A stretch of DNA of 64,000 nucleotides from an uncultured Clostridium sp. GTDB lineage: Bacteria; Bacillota; Clostridia; TANB77; CAG-508. Shown in pieces: positions 1 to 9,935 of this stretch (position 1 is its first letter; the number at the start of each line of letters is the position of its first letter). Below the pieces are notes generated by a model that was given only the letters and a program-made list of their open reading frames with translations, was not told where the DNA came from and ran no database searches. Location: assembly GCA_947384775.1 (NCBI GenBank), contig CANDIF010000004.1:1-64000 (forward strand), written 5' to 3'. Both the position numbers and the translations under genes were made by a program.

Positions 1-2
1 AA

Positions 3-113
3 AAGAAAATAGTGTTAAAAGAAACAATAAAAAACCTAGGAGAATTTTCAGCAGAGATAAAATTTGGAGATGGAGTAAATTGCAAATTAGCATTAAACAT
101 TCAGGGGGAATAA
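3..113 (+). CDS. rplI: 50S ribosomal protein bL9, C-terminal end (partial)
   Basis: The window opens inside a reading frame that ends at a TAA three bases before the dnaB start. The 36 visible residues (KKIVLKETIKNLGEF, then a short acidic and hydrophobic tail) match the C-terminal domain of ribosomal protein bL9, which binds 23S rRNA near the L1 stalk. The pair rplI-dnaB is a common arrangement in Firmicutes, which supports the call. The N-terminal part lies outside the window. Confidence 0.8.
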   Translation, partial: KKIVLKETIKNLGEFSAEIKFGDGVNCKLALNIQGE

Positions 114-116
114 TTA

Positions 117-1451
117 ATGGAAAATTGGAAAATACCACCACATGATATTGAAGCAGAACAAGCTGTGTTAGGTAGTATGCTCATAGATCAAGATTCGGCA
201 ATAAACGCTATGGAGGTTTTAAAACCAGAAGACTTTTACAGAGATGATAATAAATATATATACGAATCAATGGTAAATCTATATAATCGTGGAGAACCAA
301 TAGATATAATTACAGTGAAATCAGAACTGACTACAAATCAAAAATTTGAAGCAGTAGGCGGAATAGAATATCTAGCTATACTTCCAGACAAAGTTCCATT
401 TGCAGCCAATAGTGGAAAGTATATAAGAATTGTTGAGGAAAAGTCAATACTAAGACAATTAATAAAAGCATCAGATGAAATTCAAACATTGGGATATGAG
501 CAAAGTGAAGAAATAGATAATATAGTAGATCAAGCAGAAAAGAAAATTTATAATATAATGCAAGGAAGAAGTCAAAAAGGATATACTGCACTAAAGGAAA
601 TTTTGGTTGAAAGTTTTGCAGAAATTGAAAAACTATACAACCAAAAAGAGCCAATTACAGGAATCCCAACAGGATTTGCAGATTTAGATGCAAAAACTGC
701 GGGACTTCATAATTCAGATTTAATATTAGTTGCAGCAAGACCTGCAATGGGAAAATCTGCTTTTGCAATAAATATTGCCACAAACGCAGCAATAAATGCC
801 AAAGTTCCAGTAGCAATATTCAATTTAGAAATGTCGAAATCACAGTTAGTAAGTAGAATGCTTTGCAGTGAGTCAATGGTCGATAGTAACAAAGTAAGAA
901 CAGGGAAGATGGATGAAGAAGATTGGATAAAACTTGCAACAGCATTGGGACCACTATCAGAAGCACCAGTATATATAGATGACACTCCAGGGATATCAAT
1001 TGCAGAGATTAGAGCGAAATGTAGAAAGCTAAAATTAGAAAAAAATATTGGACTTGTTGTAATTGATTATTTACAATTAATACAAGGAAGTGGCAAGAGA
1101 AATGCAAGTCGTGAACAAGAAATTTCAGAAATAAGTAGGTCTTTAAAAATCCTTGCAAAAGAATTAGATGTTCCAGTAATTGCATTATCACAATTATCAA
1201 GAGCGGCAGAGCAAAGACAAGATCATAGACCAATGCTTTCTGATTTGCGTGAATCAGGAGCAATAGAGCAAGATGCGGATATAGTTATGTTTTTATACAG
1301 AGATGATTATTATAATCCGGATTCTGAAAAGAAAAATATAGCAGAAGTAATACTTGCAAAACATAGAGCAGGATCAACAGGAACAATAGATTTATTATGG
1401 ATGGGGAATTATACGAAATTTGCGAATTTAGATAGATATAGAGAAGAATAA
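117..1451 (+). CDS. dnaB: Replicative DNA helicase DnaB
   Basis: The hexameric helicase that unwinds DNA ahead of the replisome; 444 residues, normal for the family. The N-terminal DnaB domain begins with the typical IPPHDIEAEQAVLGSML segment. The RecA-like ATPase domain carries Walker A ARPAMGKSA near residues 207-215, Walker B VVIDYLQLI, and the family motifs EISRSLKILAKEL, LSQLSRAAEQR and SGAIEQDADI. The ATG follows rplI by 3 bp and tilS starts 21 bp downstream, so the genes are probably co-transcribed. CGG occurs six times in this gene and never in frame. Confidence 0.97.
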   Translation: MENWKIPPHDIEAEQAVLGSMLIDQDSAINAMEVLKPEDFYRDDNKYIYESMVNLYNRGEPIDIITVKSELTTNQKFEAVGGIEYLAILPDKVPFAANSGKYIRIVEEKSILRQLIKASDEIQTLGYEQSEEIDNIVDQAEKKIYNIMQGRSQKGYTALKEILVESFAEIEKLYNQKEPITGIPTGFADLDAKTAGLHNSDLILVAARPAMGKSAFAINIATNAAINAKVPVAIFNLEMSKSQLVSRMLCSESMVDSNKVRTGKMDEEDWIKLATALGPLSEAPVYIDDTPGISIAEIRAKCRKLKLEKNIGLVVIDYLQLIQGSGKRNASREQEISEISRSLKILAKELDVPVIALSQLSRAAEQRQDHRPMLSDLRESGAIEQDADIVMFLYRDDYYNPDSEKKNIAEVILAKHRAGSTGTIDLLWMGNYTKFANLDRYREE

Positions 1452-1472
1452 TAAAATGAACCAGGAGAAAAT

Positions 1473-2465
1473 ATGCTAAAAGAAGATATTTTAAAAACCA
1501 TAAAAAAGTATAAACTAATAAATAATGGAGATAAAATAGTAATAGGGGTATCGGGTGGACCAGACTCAATTTGCTTATTACATGTATTAAATTCGCTAAA
1601 ATATGAACTTAAAATAGAAATATTTGTGGCACATATAAATCATATGATAAGAGAAGTGGCAGATAGCGAAACAAAATATGTTCAGAATTTTTGCAAATAT
1701 ATCAATGTTCCATGTTTTGTAAAAAAAGTAAACGTTTTGGAAATTGCAAAACAGAAGAAAAAAGGAACAGAAGAAGTTGGAAGAGAAGAAAGATATTCAT
1801 TCTTTGAAGAAGTTCTAAAAAAAACAAATTCAAATAAAGTTGCAACAGCTCACAATAGTAATGATAAAGCAGAGACAGTAATATTAAATATAATAAGAGG
1901 AAGCGGAATATCTGGGCTTAAAGGAATAGAATCAAATAGAGATAATAAATATATAAGACCATTAATAGAAACTTCTAGAGATGAAATAGAAAAATATTGC
2001 GGAGAAAACAAATTAGAACCTAAATATGATGAAACAAATAAAGAAAATATTTATAATAGAAATAAAATAAGAAATGAATTAATTCCATATTTACAAAGGG
2101 AATTTAACCAAAATATAATTCAAACAATTAACAGACTTTCAGAACTGGCAACAGAGGAAAATGAGTATTTAGAAAAATTAACCCAAAATGTATATAATGC
2201 AATTAAAATACAAGATGAGAATAATACAATTACATTAAATTTAAAGAAATTTAACGAGCAAGAATTAGTAATAAAAAGAAGAGTAATACTATATACTATT
2301 AATGAAACTTTACATACTACGAAAGGCATAGAAAAAATCAACATAGATGATATTATTAAATTATGCGCAAATAATATTGGAAATAAATATTTAATGCCAA
2401 TAAAAGAAATAAAAGTATTTGTAGGTAAAGGTAAAATACAGTTTATTAAAATTCATAATTTATAA
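1473..2465 (+). CDS. tilS: tRNA(Ile)-lysidine synthase TilS
   Basis: ATP-dependent enzyme that converts the wobble cytidine of the CAU-anticodon isoleucine tRNA to lysidine, allowing AUA decoding. This matters here because ATA is a dominant isoleucine codon in this DNA. The N-type ATP pyrophosphatase P-loop SGGPDSICLLHVL lies near residues 28-40, followed by VAHINHMIR and TAHNSNDKAETVILN. At 330 residues it is shorter than two-domain family members; the C-terminal part has the TilS substrate-binding region but is compact. It follows dnaB closely, with an AGGAG ribosome binding site. Three CGG triplets, none in frame. Confidence 0.93.
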   Translation: MLKEDILKTIKKYKLINNGDKIVIGVSGGPDSICLLHVLNSLKYELKIEIFVAHINHMIREVADSETKYVQNFCKYINVPCFVKKVNVLEIAKQKKKGTEEVGREERYSFFEEVLKKTNSNKVATAHNSNDKAETVILNIIRGSGISGLKGIESNRDNKYIRPLIETSRDEIEKYCGENKLEPKYDETNKENIYNRNKIRNELIPYLQREFNQNIIQTINRLSELATEENEYLEKLTQNVYNAIKIQDENNTITLNLKKFNEQELVIKRRVILYTINETLHTTKGIEKINIDDIIKLCANNIGNKYLMPIKEIKVFVGKGKIQFIKIHNL

Positions 2466-2471
2466 AAATAT

Positions 2472-2506
2472 GCTCCATCTTGCTAAATGAACATTCACCT
2501 GGAGCT
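2472..2506. repeat. Short copy of dispersed palindromic repeat
   Basis: This is GCTCCATCTTGCTAAATG followed directly by AACATTCACCTGGAGC. It has both ends of the roughly 80-bp repeat seen at 5348, 13191 and 29927 but lacks the AT-rich central stem. It is a deletion derivative in the tilS-ftsH spacer. Confidence 0.75.
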
Positions 2507-2548
2507 GTATAGATAAATTAAACAAAAATATTTATTTAAATAAAAAGC

Positions 2549-2577
2549 TTGAAATAAAATAAATCGTATGCTATAGT
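2549..2577 (+). promoter_or_regulatory. Predicted sigma-A promoter of ftsH
   Basis: TTGAAA at 2549-2554 and TATAGT at 2572-2577 are separated by 17 bp, about 65 bp upstream of the ftsH start. A ribosome binding site AAGGAGAG precedes the ATG. Confidence 0.6.
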
Positions 2578-2642
2578 ATAAAGGAATTTATACGGTTAAT
2601 TTTTAATAAAATAAAGAATACAAGAGAAGGAGAGTTTAATAA

Positions 2643-4445
2643 ATGAAAAGTAGTCTAAAAACAATAGGAATGTGGTTAGTAATAGGGCTTATATGTTTAG
2701 TGCTGATATCATCAATATTGGAAAATGCAGAGACAAAAATGACTTATGATGAACTAATGAAAGAAATAGAAGGTACTAGAGTAGAAAAGATAGAGTTAGC
2801 AGCAAATGGAAAAAAGGCATATGTAAAAATAAGGAATTCTAATGTAGAAAAAGAAGTTAATATTCCAAGCCTTGATGCTTTTATGACAGCAATACATGAT
2901 GATTTATCTGAGAAAGCATTTACTTTAGAAGAAAAAACACAATCAATATGGATAACAATTCTTAGTCTATTATCACCATTTGCGATAGTTATTGTACTAT
3001 TACTGTTCTGGTTTTTAATGATGGGGAATTCGCAAGGAAATGGAAATAAAACAATGACATTTGGAAAGAGTAGAGCAAAAGTTATTGGTACAACAGATAA
3101 AGCTAAAGTGACATTTAAAGATGTTGCAGGAGTTGATGAAGAGAAAGAAGAATTACAAGAAATTGTAGAATTTTTAAAATCTCCAAAAAAATTTACAGAT
3201 ATGGGTGCAAGAATTCCAAAAGGAGTATTATTAGTAGGACATCCAGGAACAGGTAAAACATTATTAGCAAAAGCAATAGCTGGAGAGGCAGGAGTACCAT
3301 TTTTTATAATAAGTGGTTCTGATTTCGTAGAAATGTTTGTTGGTGTTGGAGCCTCAAGAGTAAGAGATTTATTTGATCAAGCTAAGAAAAATGCACCATG
3401 TATAATATTTATAGATGAGATAGATGCAGTTGGACGTCAAAGAGGAGCTGGTTTAGGAGGAGGACATGATGAAAGAGAACAAACATTAAACCAATTACTT
3501 GTTGAAATGGACGGATTCTCAGAAAATGAAGGAGTAATAGTAATTGCAGCAACAAATAGACCAGATGTATTAGATAAAGCATTACTAAGACCAGGAAGAT
3601 TTGATAGACAAATAGTAGTATCAGCACCAGATGTAAAAGCAAGGGAAGAAATATTAGAAGTTCATAGTAGACACAAAAAATTAGGAGATGACGTAGACTT
3701 AAGAACTATAGCAAAAAATACAGTAGGATTTTCAGGAGCAGACTTAGAAAATGTTATGAATGAGGCATCATTACTTGCAGCAAGAAGAAATAAAGAAGAA
3801 ATAAACATGCAAGAAGTAGAAGATGCAATGATAAAAATTACGATGGGACCAGAGAAAAAGAGCAGAGTAAGAAATGAAAAGGAAAACAAATTAGTGGCAT
3901 TCCATGAAGCTGGGCATGCAGTTGTAAGCCATTATTTGCCAAGTCAAAATATGATACACCAAATATCAATAGTACCAAGAGGAATGGCTGGGGGATATAC
4001 AATGTATAGACCAGATGAAGATAAAAACTTTATGTCAAAAGTAGAAATGGAAGAATCTATAATATCATTATTAGGAGGAAGAGTAGCAGAAAGTATAGTT
4101 TTAGATGATATTTCAACAGGAGCAAGCAATGATATTGAAAGAGCATCAAAAATAGCAAGAGATATGGTTACAAAATATGGTATGAGTGATACTCTAGGAA
4201 CAATAACATTCGGTTCAGGTCAAGAAGAGGTATTTTTAGGAAGGGATTGGACACAAACAAGAAATTATAGTGAAGAAACATCATCAAAAATAGATGAAGA
4301 AGTTAAAAAGATAATAGATAAAGCATACAATAAAGCAAAAGAGATACTAACAATGCACAGTGATAAGTTACATGCAGTAGCAAATAAATTATTAGAACAA
4401 GAAAAAATTGAAGGCGACGAATTTGATACCATATTTGAAGAATAA
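2643..4445 (+). CDS. ftsH: ATP-dependent zinc metalloprotease FtsH
   Basis: Membrane-anchored AAA+ protease that degrades short-lived and misfolded membrane proteins. The 600 residues show an N-terminal membrane helix (residues 7-25), a short extracytoplasmic domain, a second helix near 100-130, the AAA+ module and a zinc protease domain. Walker A reads GHPGTGKT rather than the usual GPPGTGKT; Walker B is [14 protein letters not shown]; the SRH region and the zinc site HEAGHAVV are intact. The gene stands alone between a promoter and a terminator shared with the convergent mecA. The two CGG triplets are out of frame. Confidence 0.97.
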   Translation: MKSSLKTIGMWLVIGLICLVLISSILENAETKMTYDELMKEIEGTRVEKIELAANGKKAYVKIRNSNVEKEVNIPSLDAFMTAIHDDLSEKAFTLEEKTQSIWITILSLLSPFAIVIVLLLFWFLMMGNSQGNGNKTMTFGKSRAKVIGTTDKAKVTFKDVAGVDEEKEELQEIVEFLKSPKKFTDMGARIPKGVLLVGHPGTGKTLLAKAIAGEAGVPFFIISGSDFVEMFVGVGASRVRDLFDQAKKNAPCIIFIDEIDAVGRQRGAGLGGGHDEREQTLNQLLVEMDGFSENEGVIVIAATNRPDVLDKALLRPGRFDRQIVVSAPDVKAREEILEVHSRHKKLGDDVDLRTIAKNTVGFSGADLENVMNEASLLAARRNKEEINMQEVEDAMIKITMGPEKKSRVRNEKENKLVAFHEAGHAVVSHYLPSQNMIHQISIVPRGMAGGYTMYRPDEDKNFMSKVEMEESIISLLGGRVAESIVLDDISTGASNDIERASKIARDMVTKYGMSDTLGTITFGSGQEEVFLGRDWTQTRNYSEETSSKIDEEVKKIIDKAYNKAKEILTMHSDKLHAVANKLLEQEKIEGDEFDTIFEE

Positions 4446-4455
4446 AAATTAAAAG

Positions 4456-4485
4456 ATGCTAAGAATTAAATTTCTTAGCATTCTT
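4456..4485. terminator. Bidirectional terminator between ftsH and mecA
   Basis: A 10-bp stem (ATGCTAAGAA with its complement, loop TTAAAT) is flanked by A-rich and T-rich runs on both sides and sits between two convergent stop codons. Confidence 0.8.
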
Positions 4486-4489
4486 TTAT

Positions 4490-5113
4490 TTATCCAAAAT
4501 ATTTTACACACTCATTTATTGCATCTTTTTTGAAGATAACTTTTCCATATTCTCGTAGTTTCCTTTCAAATAAAATTTCATTTTTTACAGAGAAACCAAA
4601 TTCTGAAAGAGTTGAATATAATAAATTAAATTCTTTAATATCCAATTTTAAATTATTGAAGACTAAATAATAATTATCATTATGAAAAATTAAAGATGCA
4701 GACTTAAGCTTTTGAATAGGAAAAGCATCATTTTTATTTACATATGTACAAAAATCGCAAAAATCATCGAATTTATTAAACAAAATTATAGAAGATTGCT
4801 TATTAGGTGTAACAGCCTTAATCTTTGTTTTAACAGTCTTTTTTTGCTTCTTAGAAACTGCATCATTTGGAAGCATTCTAGTAACTGTAATGATAAAACT
4901 TCCATCAGAAGAAGCTAAAGCTTCAATTACCAATTTATAATTTTTAGTTTTAAACCCTAATTCAGATTCTGCTTTATCAAGCATATCTAAAAACAAATCT
5001 TGAGTTTCCATTGAATTAGACATAAAGGTATGTAAATCAATATTCTTTTCAATTAAATCTTCTATATCAAAAAAAATTCTAATTTTATTTTCATTCAATT
5101 TTTCAATACGCAT
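4490..5113 (-). CDS. mecA: Adaptor protein MecA family
   Basis: MecA adaptors deliver substrates to the ClpCP protease and control competence and stress regulators in Firmicutes. The N-terminal domain MRIEKLNENKIRIFFDIEDL and the C-terminal domain with FDDFCDFCTYV are both recognisable. I chose the ATG at 5113, 9 bp after AGGAGG; an in-frame TTG one codon upstream is possible. About 207 residues, normal length. It is convergent with ftsH and followed upstream by a long intergenic region with a palindromic repeat. No in-frame CGG. Confidence 0.85.
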   Translation of the reverse strand: MRIEKLNENKIRIFFDIEDLIEKNIDLHTFMSNSMETQDLFLDMLDKAESELGFKTKNYKLVIEALASSDGSFIITVTRMLPNDAVSKKQKKTVKTKIKAVTPNKQSSIILFNKFDDFCDFCTYVNKNDAFPIQKLKSASLIFHNDNYYLVFNNLKLDIKEFNLLYSTLSEFGFSVKNEILFERKLREYGKVIFKKDAINECVKYFG

Positions 5114-5347
5114 CAAGCAAGACCTCCTAAATACTATAATAATATTATAGCATCAATTATATGAAATTTAAATGATAAAAATTTGGTAAAACGTTCTCTT
5201 ATAATATATTTATAATTAAATAAATATGTGAAAACGCATTATTTAAAAATTATAACATAAACAAAAACAAAAATAAAGATATTAATTCAATTAATATAGA
5301 AGATTTGAAAATCTGTTGTTACTATTCGTAATTGTTCTTTATAATCC

Positions 5348-5427
5348 GCTCCATCTTGCTGGATATTCGATTTTTAAAATTTTAATACAGCTGTTTAAAA
5401 TTTTAAAAATGAATATCCACGTGGAGC
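5348..5427. repeat. Dispersed palindromic repeat, full copy
   Basis: An 80-bp near-perfect palindrome lies in the 420-bp spacer between mecA and the DUF4321 gene. Nested arms are GCTCC/GGAGC, GGATATTC/GAATATCC and TTTTTAAAATTTTAA/TTAAAATTTTAAAAA around a TACAGCTG centre. The rest of the spacer is AT-rich and holds only the promoter at 5468. Confidence 0.9.
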
Positions 5428-5467
5428 TATTTCGCACTATATAATTACAAAAAAACATCAATATATC

Positions 5468-5496
5468 TTGAAAAAAAAACAGAATAAATATATAAT
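5468..5496 (+). promoter_or_regulatory. Predicted sigma-A promoter of the DUF4321-radC-mreBC run
   Basis: TTGAAA at 5468-5473 and TATAAT at 5491-5496 with a 17-bp spacer, 40 bp upstream of the first start codon. Confidence 0.65.
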
Positions 5497-5535
5497 AATG
5501 ATGTCAAAAAGGGAACAAAAGAGGGAGGAACAAAC

Positions 5536-5793
5536 ATGGCAACAAGAGACAAAAATATATGGATTTTATTAGTATTTATATTATCAGGACTAGTAATAGG
5601 AGGATTATTAGGAGAGCTTGCTTCAAGAGTAGATATGTTATGGTGGCTATCATATGGAGAAAGTTTTGGGCTAAGTAATCCAGTTGAATTAAACTTAAAT
5701 ATAATGACAGTAACATTTGGACTAATGTTCAAAATAAATATTGCAAGTATAATAGGAATGGCAATATCAATATTTATATATAGAAAAGTATAA
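5536..5793 (+). CDS. DUF4321 family small membrane protein
   Basis: An 85-residue protein with two hydrophobic segments (about residues 8-28 and 58-80) around the LLGELASRVDMLWWLSYG region. It matches the DUF4321 family, which is usually found next to radC and the mreBCD genes in Clostridia, as here. The function is unknown; its genomic link suggests a role near the elongation or division machinery. A strong GGGAGGA ribosome binding site precedes the ATG, and radC follows 35 bp downstream. Confidence 0.8.
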   Translation: MATRDKNIWILLVFILSGLVIGGLLGELASRVDMLWWLSYGESFGLSNPVELNLNIMTVTFGLMFKINIASIIGMAISIFIYRKV

Positions 5794-5828
5794 TTGTGAA
5801 TAAAGAGGAAAGATAGGAAAGGATTTTT

Positions 5829-6512
5829 ATGAAAATAAAAGAATTACCCCTATCAGAAAGACCATACGAAAAGTTAGAAATGTATGGAGAAACGAGCTTA
5901 TCAAATGCAGAATTATTGGCAATAATAATTAAGACAGGAACAAAAGAAGAATCATCAGTAGCAATAGCACAAAAGATATTAAACTTAAATAAAAATACGA
6001 ACACAAAAGATTTAAGATTTCTACAAGAAATATCATTAGAAGAATTTATGCAAGTAAAGGGAATTGGAAAAGTAAAAGCATTGCAGTTAAAAGCAATATG
6101 TGAACTTACTAAACGAATTTCGAGACCAATTGACATTAAAAAAAATATAATAAAAACACCAAAAGATGTTGCAAACTTATTGATGCCAGAGCTGAAATAT
6201 GAAAAACGAGAAATTGCAAAAGTTATCATATTAAATACAAAAAATGTTATTTTACGAATTGTAAATATATCATTAGGCGGAAGTAATTTTGCTTGTATAG
6301 AACCAAAAGATGTACTAACAGAAGCAATAAAAATACAAGCACCAAAGATAATACTCGTTCACAATCATCCTAGTGGAGATGCAACTCCAAGTAAAAGTGA
6401 TTATAATGTCACAGATAGAGTATATGATGCAGCACAATTATTAGGAATAGAACTATTAGACCATATAGTACTAGGAGATGGAGAATATGAGAGCTTATTA
6501 AGGAAGAAATGA
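5829..6512 (+). CDS. radC: RadC family JAB-domain protein
   Basis: A 227-residue RadC-like protein. The N-terminal UPF0758 helix-hairpin-helix part contains KGIGKVKALQLKA; the C-terminal JAB/MPN domain has the metal-binding HNHPSGDATPSKSD signature. Despite the name, a DNA-repair role is not established for the family. It lies just upstream of mreB, a conserved arrangement in Firmicutes, with its stop 10 bp before the mreB start. One out-of-frame CGG. Confidence 0.92.
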   Translation: MKIKELPLSERPYEKLEMYGETSLSNAELLAIIIKTGTKEESSVAIAQKILNLNKNTNTKDLRFLQEISLEEFMQVKGIGKVKALQLKAICELTKRISRPIDIKKNIIKTPKDVANLLMPELKYEKREIAKVIILNTKNVILRIVNISLGGSNFACIEPKDVLTEAIKIQAPKIILVHNHPSGDATPSKSDYNVTDRVYDAAQLLGIELLDHIVLGDGEYESLLRKK

Positions 6513-6522
6513 GGCGAAGAAA

Positions 6523-7545
6523 TTGTTTAGTCTAAATGGAAAAGATATTGGAATAGATTTAGGAACAGCAAATATATTAGTAACAATAAAAGGAAAAGGG
6601 ATTGTATTAAATGAGCCAGCAGTAATAGCGATAGAAGAAACTGGCAATCTCTTAGCAACAGGAAATGAAGCAAAGGAAATGCTAGGAAGAACACCAAAAG
6701 AAATAAAAGCAATAAGACCTTTGCAAGATGGAGTAATAGCAGATTTTAAAGCAACACAAATGCTATTAAAAAATATAGTTGGAAAGGTTAGCAAAAGATA
6801 TAATATAGGAAAACCAAGAGTTGTAGTTGGAGTACCATCAGGAATAACTGAAGTAGAAGAAAGAGCAGTAGAAGAAACAATAATAACGGCAGGAGCAAAA
6901 GAAGTATTTTTGATAGAGGAACCAATGGCAGCTGCAATTGGAGCAGGATTAGATGTTGCAACACCAAATGGAAATATAATTGTTGATATTGGTGGAGGAA
7001 CAACAGAAGTTGCAGTAGTATCTTTAGGAGGTATTGTTGTAAGTAACTCAATAAGAATAGCAGGAGATGAACTAAATGAAGATATAATTAATTATCTAAA
7101 AAGAGAAGTAGGGATAGCAATAGGAGAAACAACAGCAGAAAATGTAAAAATTCAAATAGGTTCAGCAATGTCATTAATGACAGAACTTAGTACAGAAGTA
7201 AAAGGAAGAGATTTAAAAACAGGACTTCCAAAAACAATAATAATTACGTCTTCACAAATAGAAGAAGCAATGAGAAATTCAATTTCCGAAATTATAGATG
7301 TAATAAAAATGACATTAGAAAAAACTCCACCAGAATTAGCTGCTGATATAGCTCAAAGAGGAATAGTCTTAGCAGGTGGAGGAGCATTAATAAGAAATTT
7401 AGATAAATTAATTAGTACAAAAATAAAAATGCCAGTATATGTAGCAGAAAACCCAACAGAATGTGTAGTTAAAGGAACGGAGAAAACACTTGTAGACATT
7501 GAAAAATTGAAAACAGTTTTAACAAATGCTAAAAAGAAGAGATAA
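6523..7545 (+). CDS. mreB: Rod-shape determining protein MreB
   Basis: Actin-like cytoskeletal ATPase that organises lateral wall synthesis under the membrane. The 340 residues begin at a TTG codon (MFSLNGKDIGIDLGTAN); no better start is nearby. Phosphate-1 motif DIGIDLGTAN, phosphate-2 motif NIIVDIGGGTTEV and the adenosine motif GIVLAGGGALI are intact. mreC follows, but mreD is absent here and lies at 56.8 kb with PBP2. Confidence 0.96.
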   Translation: MFSLNGKDIGIDLGTANILVTIKGKGIVLNEPAVIAIEETGNLLATGNEAKEMLGRTPKEIKAIRPLQDGVIADFKATQMLLKNIVGKVSKRYNIGKPRVVVGVPSGITEVEERAVEETIITAGAKEVFLIEEPMAAAIGAGLDVATPNGNIIVDIGGGTTEVAVVSLGGIVVSNSIRIAGDELNEDIINYLKREVGIAIGETTAENVKIQIGSAMSLMTELSTEVKGRDLKTGLPKTIIITSSQIEEAMRNSISEIIDVIKMTLEKTPPELAADIAQRGIVLAGGGALIRNLDKLISTKIKMPVYVAENPTECVVKGTEKTLVDIEKLKTVLTNAKKKR

Positions 7546-7574
7546 ACTAAAAACATTTGAGGTGTAAAACAAAA

Positions 7575-8399
7575 ATGGACAAGAACAAAAAAAGAAAAAT
7601 AAGAGTTAGTATTGTAACAATTGTATTACTTACAATATTGGTAATATTAACAGGTACAGAAACTAACAAATTTTCACATATAGAAGGCATAGTAAATAAA
7701 ACCATTGTGCCAATTCAAAATGCATTGATTCATTTAAAAAATAAAGTAAATAAAAATTCGGACTTTTTTGCAAATATAGATAATTTGAAAAAAGAAAATG
7801 ACAATTTAAAGAAGGAAAATGATGAATTAAAAACAAAATTAACAGAACTAGAAATAATAAAAGCAGAAAATGTAACATTAAGAGCATATTCAGATTTATC
7901 AGATAAATATACAGAATACAAAACAATCCCAGCAAACATTATTAGCAAAGATGTAAGTAATTTAAGTGAAATAATGATAATAAATGTGGGAACAGACGAT
8001 GGGGTATATGCTAATATGGCAGTAATATCAGAAGACGGAATAGTAGGACACACAATATCAGCAACTAAAAAAACTGCAAAAGTGCAACCAATTATAGATG
8101 CATCAAGTAGTGTAAGTGGAATAATGCATATATCAAGAGACAATTTAATGGTAAAAGGAATGTTAAATGAAAAAAGTAAACTAAAAGCAGTATATATAGG
8201 AGCAGAAGCAGACTTAGTATTAAATGATATTGTGGAAACATCAGGAATTGGAGGAATATATCCGAAAGGATTAAAAATAGGAATTTTAAAAGAAATTGTA
8301 GAAGCAGAAAATATAACGGAAAGATATGCAATAATAGAAACAGATGTAGATTTTTCAAAATTAGAAACAGTATTAGTTATAACAAATGAAGAAGAATAA
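7575..8399 (+). CDS. mreC: Rod-shape determining protein MreC
   Basis: Bitopic elongasome scaffold connecting MreB to penicillin-binding proteins. I chose the ATG at 7575 (MDKNKKRKIRVSIV), preceded by GAGGTG; a TTG 18 bp upstream extends the frame but precedes the binding site. It has an N-terminal membrane helix (residues 9-29), a coiled coil around residues 65-105 rich in KKENDNLKKEND, and a C-terminal beta domain with the IGTDDGVY-like and GIGGIYPKGLKIG motifs. 274 residues, normal for the family. Confidence 0.93.
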   Translation: MDKNKKRKIRVSIVTIVLLTILVILTGTETNKFSHIEGIVNKTIVPIQNALIHLKNKVNKNSDFFANIDNLKKENDNLKKENDELKTKLTELEIIKAENVTLRAYSDLSDKYTEYKTIPANIISKDVSNLSEIMIINVGTDDGVYANMAVISEDGIVGHTISATKKTAKVQPIIDASSSVSGIMHISRDNLMVKGMLNEKSKLKAVYIGAEADLVLNDIVETSGIGGIYPKGLKIGILKEIVEAENITERYAIIETDVDFSKLETVLVITNEEE

Positions 8400-8422
8400 T
8401 AAAGTTCTAAAAGGAGAGAAAT

Positions 8423-9856
8423 ATGGAAAACAACATTTATCAAACACCGCTAAGTGGAAGATATGCAAGTAAAGAAATGGACTTCTTATGGTCTAACAAC
8501 TCAAGATATTCAACATGGAGAAAGCTATGGGTAGCACTTGCAGAAACAGAAAAAGAATTAGGATTAAATATAACAGAAGAGCAAATAAATGAAATGAAAA
8601 ACAATATAAATAACATAGATTATGATATAGTAACAAAAAGAGAAAAGGAATGTAGACATGATGTTATGGCACATGTATATGAATTTGGAACAAAATGCCA
8701 AAAAGCGAAGCCAATAATACATTTGGGGGCAACATCATGTTATGTTACAGATAATACAGAAGTTATATTAATGAAACAAGGATTAGAGTTAATAAAACAA
8801 AAATTAATATTAGTAATAAACAATTTAAAAATATTTGCGGATAAAAATAAAGAGATTCCATGTTTAGGATATACACATTTTCAACCAGCACAATTGACAA
8901 CAGTCGGAAAACGTGCAACATTATGGATACAAGATTTATTAGAAGATTTACAAGAATTAGAATTTGTACAAAAAAATCTGAAACTATTGGGTTGCAAAGG
9001 GACGACAGGAACAAGTGAAAGTTTTATGAAGTTATTTAAAGATGAAGAAAAAGTAAAACAAATAGATACAAAAATAGCAGAAAAAATAGGATTTGATAAA
9101 ACTTTTGCAGTATCAGGACAAACATATACAAGAAAACAAGATTCGCGAGTATTAAACTGCTTAGCAGGAATTGCAGAAAGTGCATCAAAATTTGCGAATG
9201 ATATGAGATTATTACAGCACGAAAAAGAATTAGAAGAACCATTTGAAAAGAATCAAATAGGCTCATCTGCAATGGCATATAAAAGAAATCCAATGAGAAG
9301 TGAAAGAATAAATTCTTTAGCACGTCATGTAATAGTACTTTCAAATGATTCTAAAATAACTACAAGCACACAATGGTTAGAGAGAACATTGGATGATTCA
9401 GCAAATAGAAGAATAAGTATACCAGAGAGCTTCTTAGGAGTAGATGCAATTTTAAAAATATATGCAAACATAGCGGAAAATATTGTAGTCTATAAAAATA
9501 CCATAATAACAAATATAATGAAAGAGATTCCATTCATGGGAACAGAAGAAATTCTTATGAATGCAGTATTAAAAGGTGGGGATAGACAAGAGTTACATGA
9601 AAAAATAAGGGTACACTCAATGGAAGCTGCAAAGCAAGTAAAAGAATATGGAAATCAAAACGACCTTGTTGATAGAATTGCAGGAGATGAAAGCTTCGGA
9701 TTAAATAAAGAAGAAATTCTAGAAATTTTGCTACCAGAGAAGTTATGCGGAAGAGCTAAAAACCAAGTAACAGATTTTATAAATGAAGAAGTAAATCCAG
9801 TGCTTGAAAAATATGGAGAACTTATAAAAGATGTAGATATACACTTAGACGTATAG
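8423..9856 (+). CDS. purB: Adenylosuccinate lyase PurB
   Basis: Catalyses two fumarate-releasing steps of purine synthesis (SAICAR to AICAR and adenylosuccinate to AMP). It belongs to the fumarase/aspartase superfamily. Visible are the substrate-binding HDVMAHVYEF region, the LGATSCYVTDN segment and the signature GSSAMAYKRNPMRSE, with the catalytic serine loop. 477 residues, full length. It follows mreC by 23 bp behind an AGGAG site and may share its transcript. Five out-of-frame CGG triplets. Confidence 0.96.
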   Translation: MENNIYQTPLSGRYASKEMDFLWSNNSRYSTWRKLWVALAETEKELGLNITEEQINEMKNNINNIDYDIVTKREKECRHDVMAHVYEFGTKCQKAKPIIHLGATSCYVTDNTEVILMKQGLELIKQKLILVINNLKIFADKNKEIPCLGYTHFQPAQLTTVGKRATLWIQDLLEDLQELEFVQKNLKLLGCKGTTGTSESFMKLFKDEEKVKQIDTKIAEKIGFDKTFAVSGQTYTRKQDSRVLNCLAGIAESASKFANDMRLLQHEKELEEPFEKNQIGSSAMAYKRNPMRSERINSLARHVIVLSNDSKITTSTQWLERTLDDSANRRISIPESFLGVDAILKIYANIAENIVVYKNTIITNIMKEIPFMGTEEILMNAVLKGGDRQELHEKIRVHSMEAAKQVKEYGNQNDLVDRIAGDESFGLNKEEILEILLPEKLCGRAKNQVTDFINEEVNPVLEKYGELIKDVDIHLDV

Positions 9857-9888
9857 TCATAATATAAAAAAATTTATTATATTATGAC
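9856..9888. repeat. AT-rich inverted repeat at the purB 3' end
   Basis: GTCATAATATAA and its exact complement are separated by 9 bp, starting at the last base of the purB stop codon. It may add to termination or stabilise the mRNA 3' end. Confidence 0.5.
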
Positions 9889-9900
9889 AGTAAAAGAACG

Positions 9901-9935
9901 AAGAGCAGATTACAATAAAATCTGCTCTTATTTTG
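9901..9935. terminator. Bidirectional terminator between purB and the repeat-protein gene
   Basis: The 11-bp stem AAGAGCAGATT with its complement and a 7-base loop is followed by a T-rich run, between two convergent genes. Confidence 0.8.
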
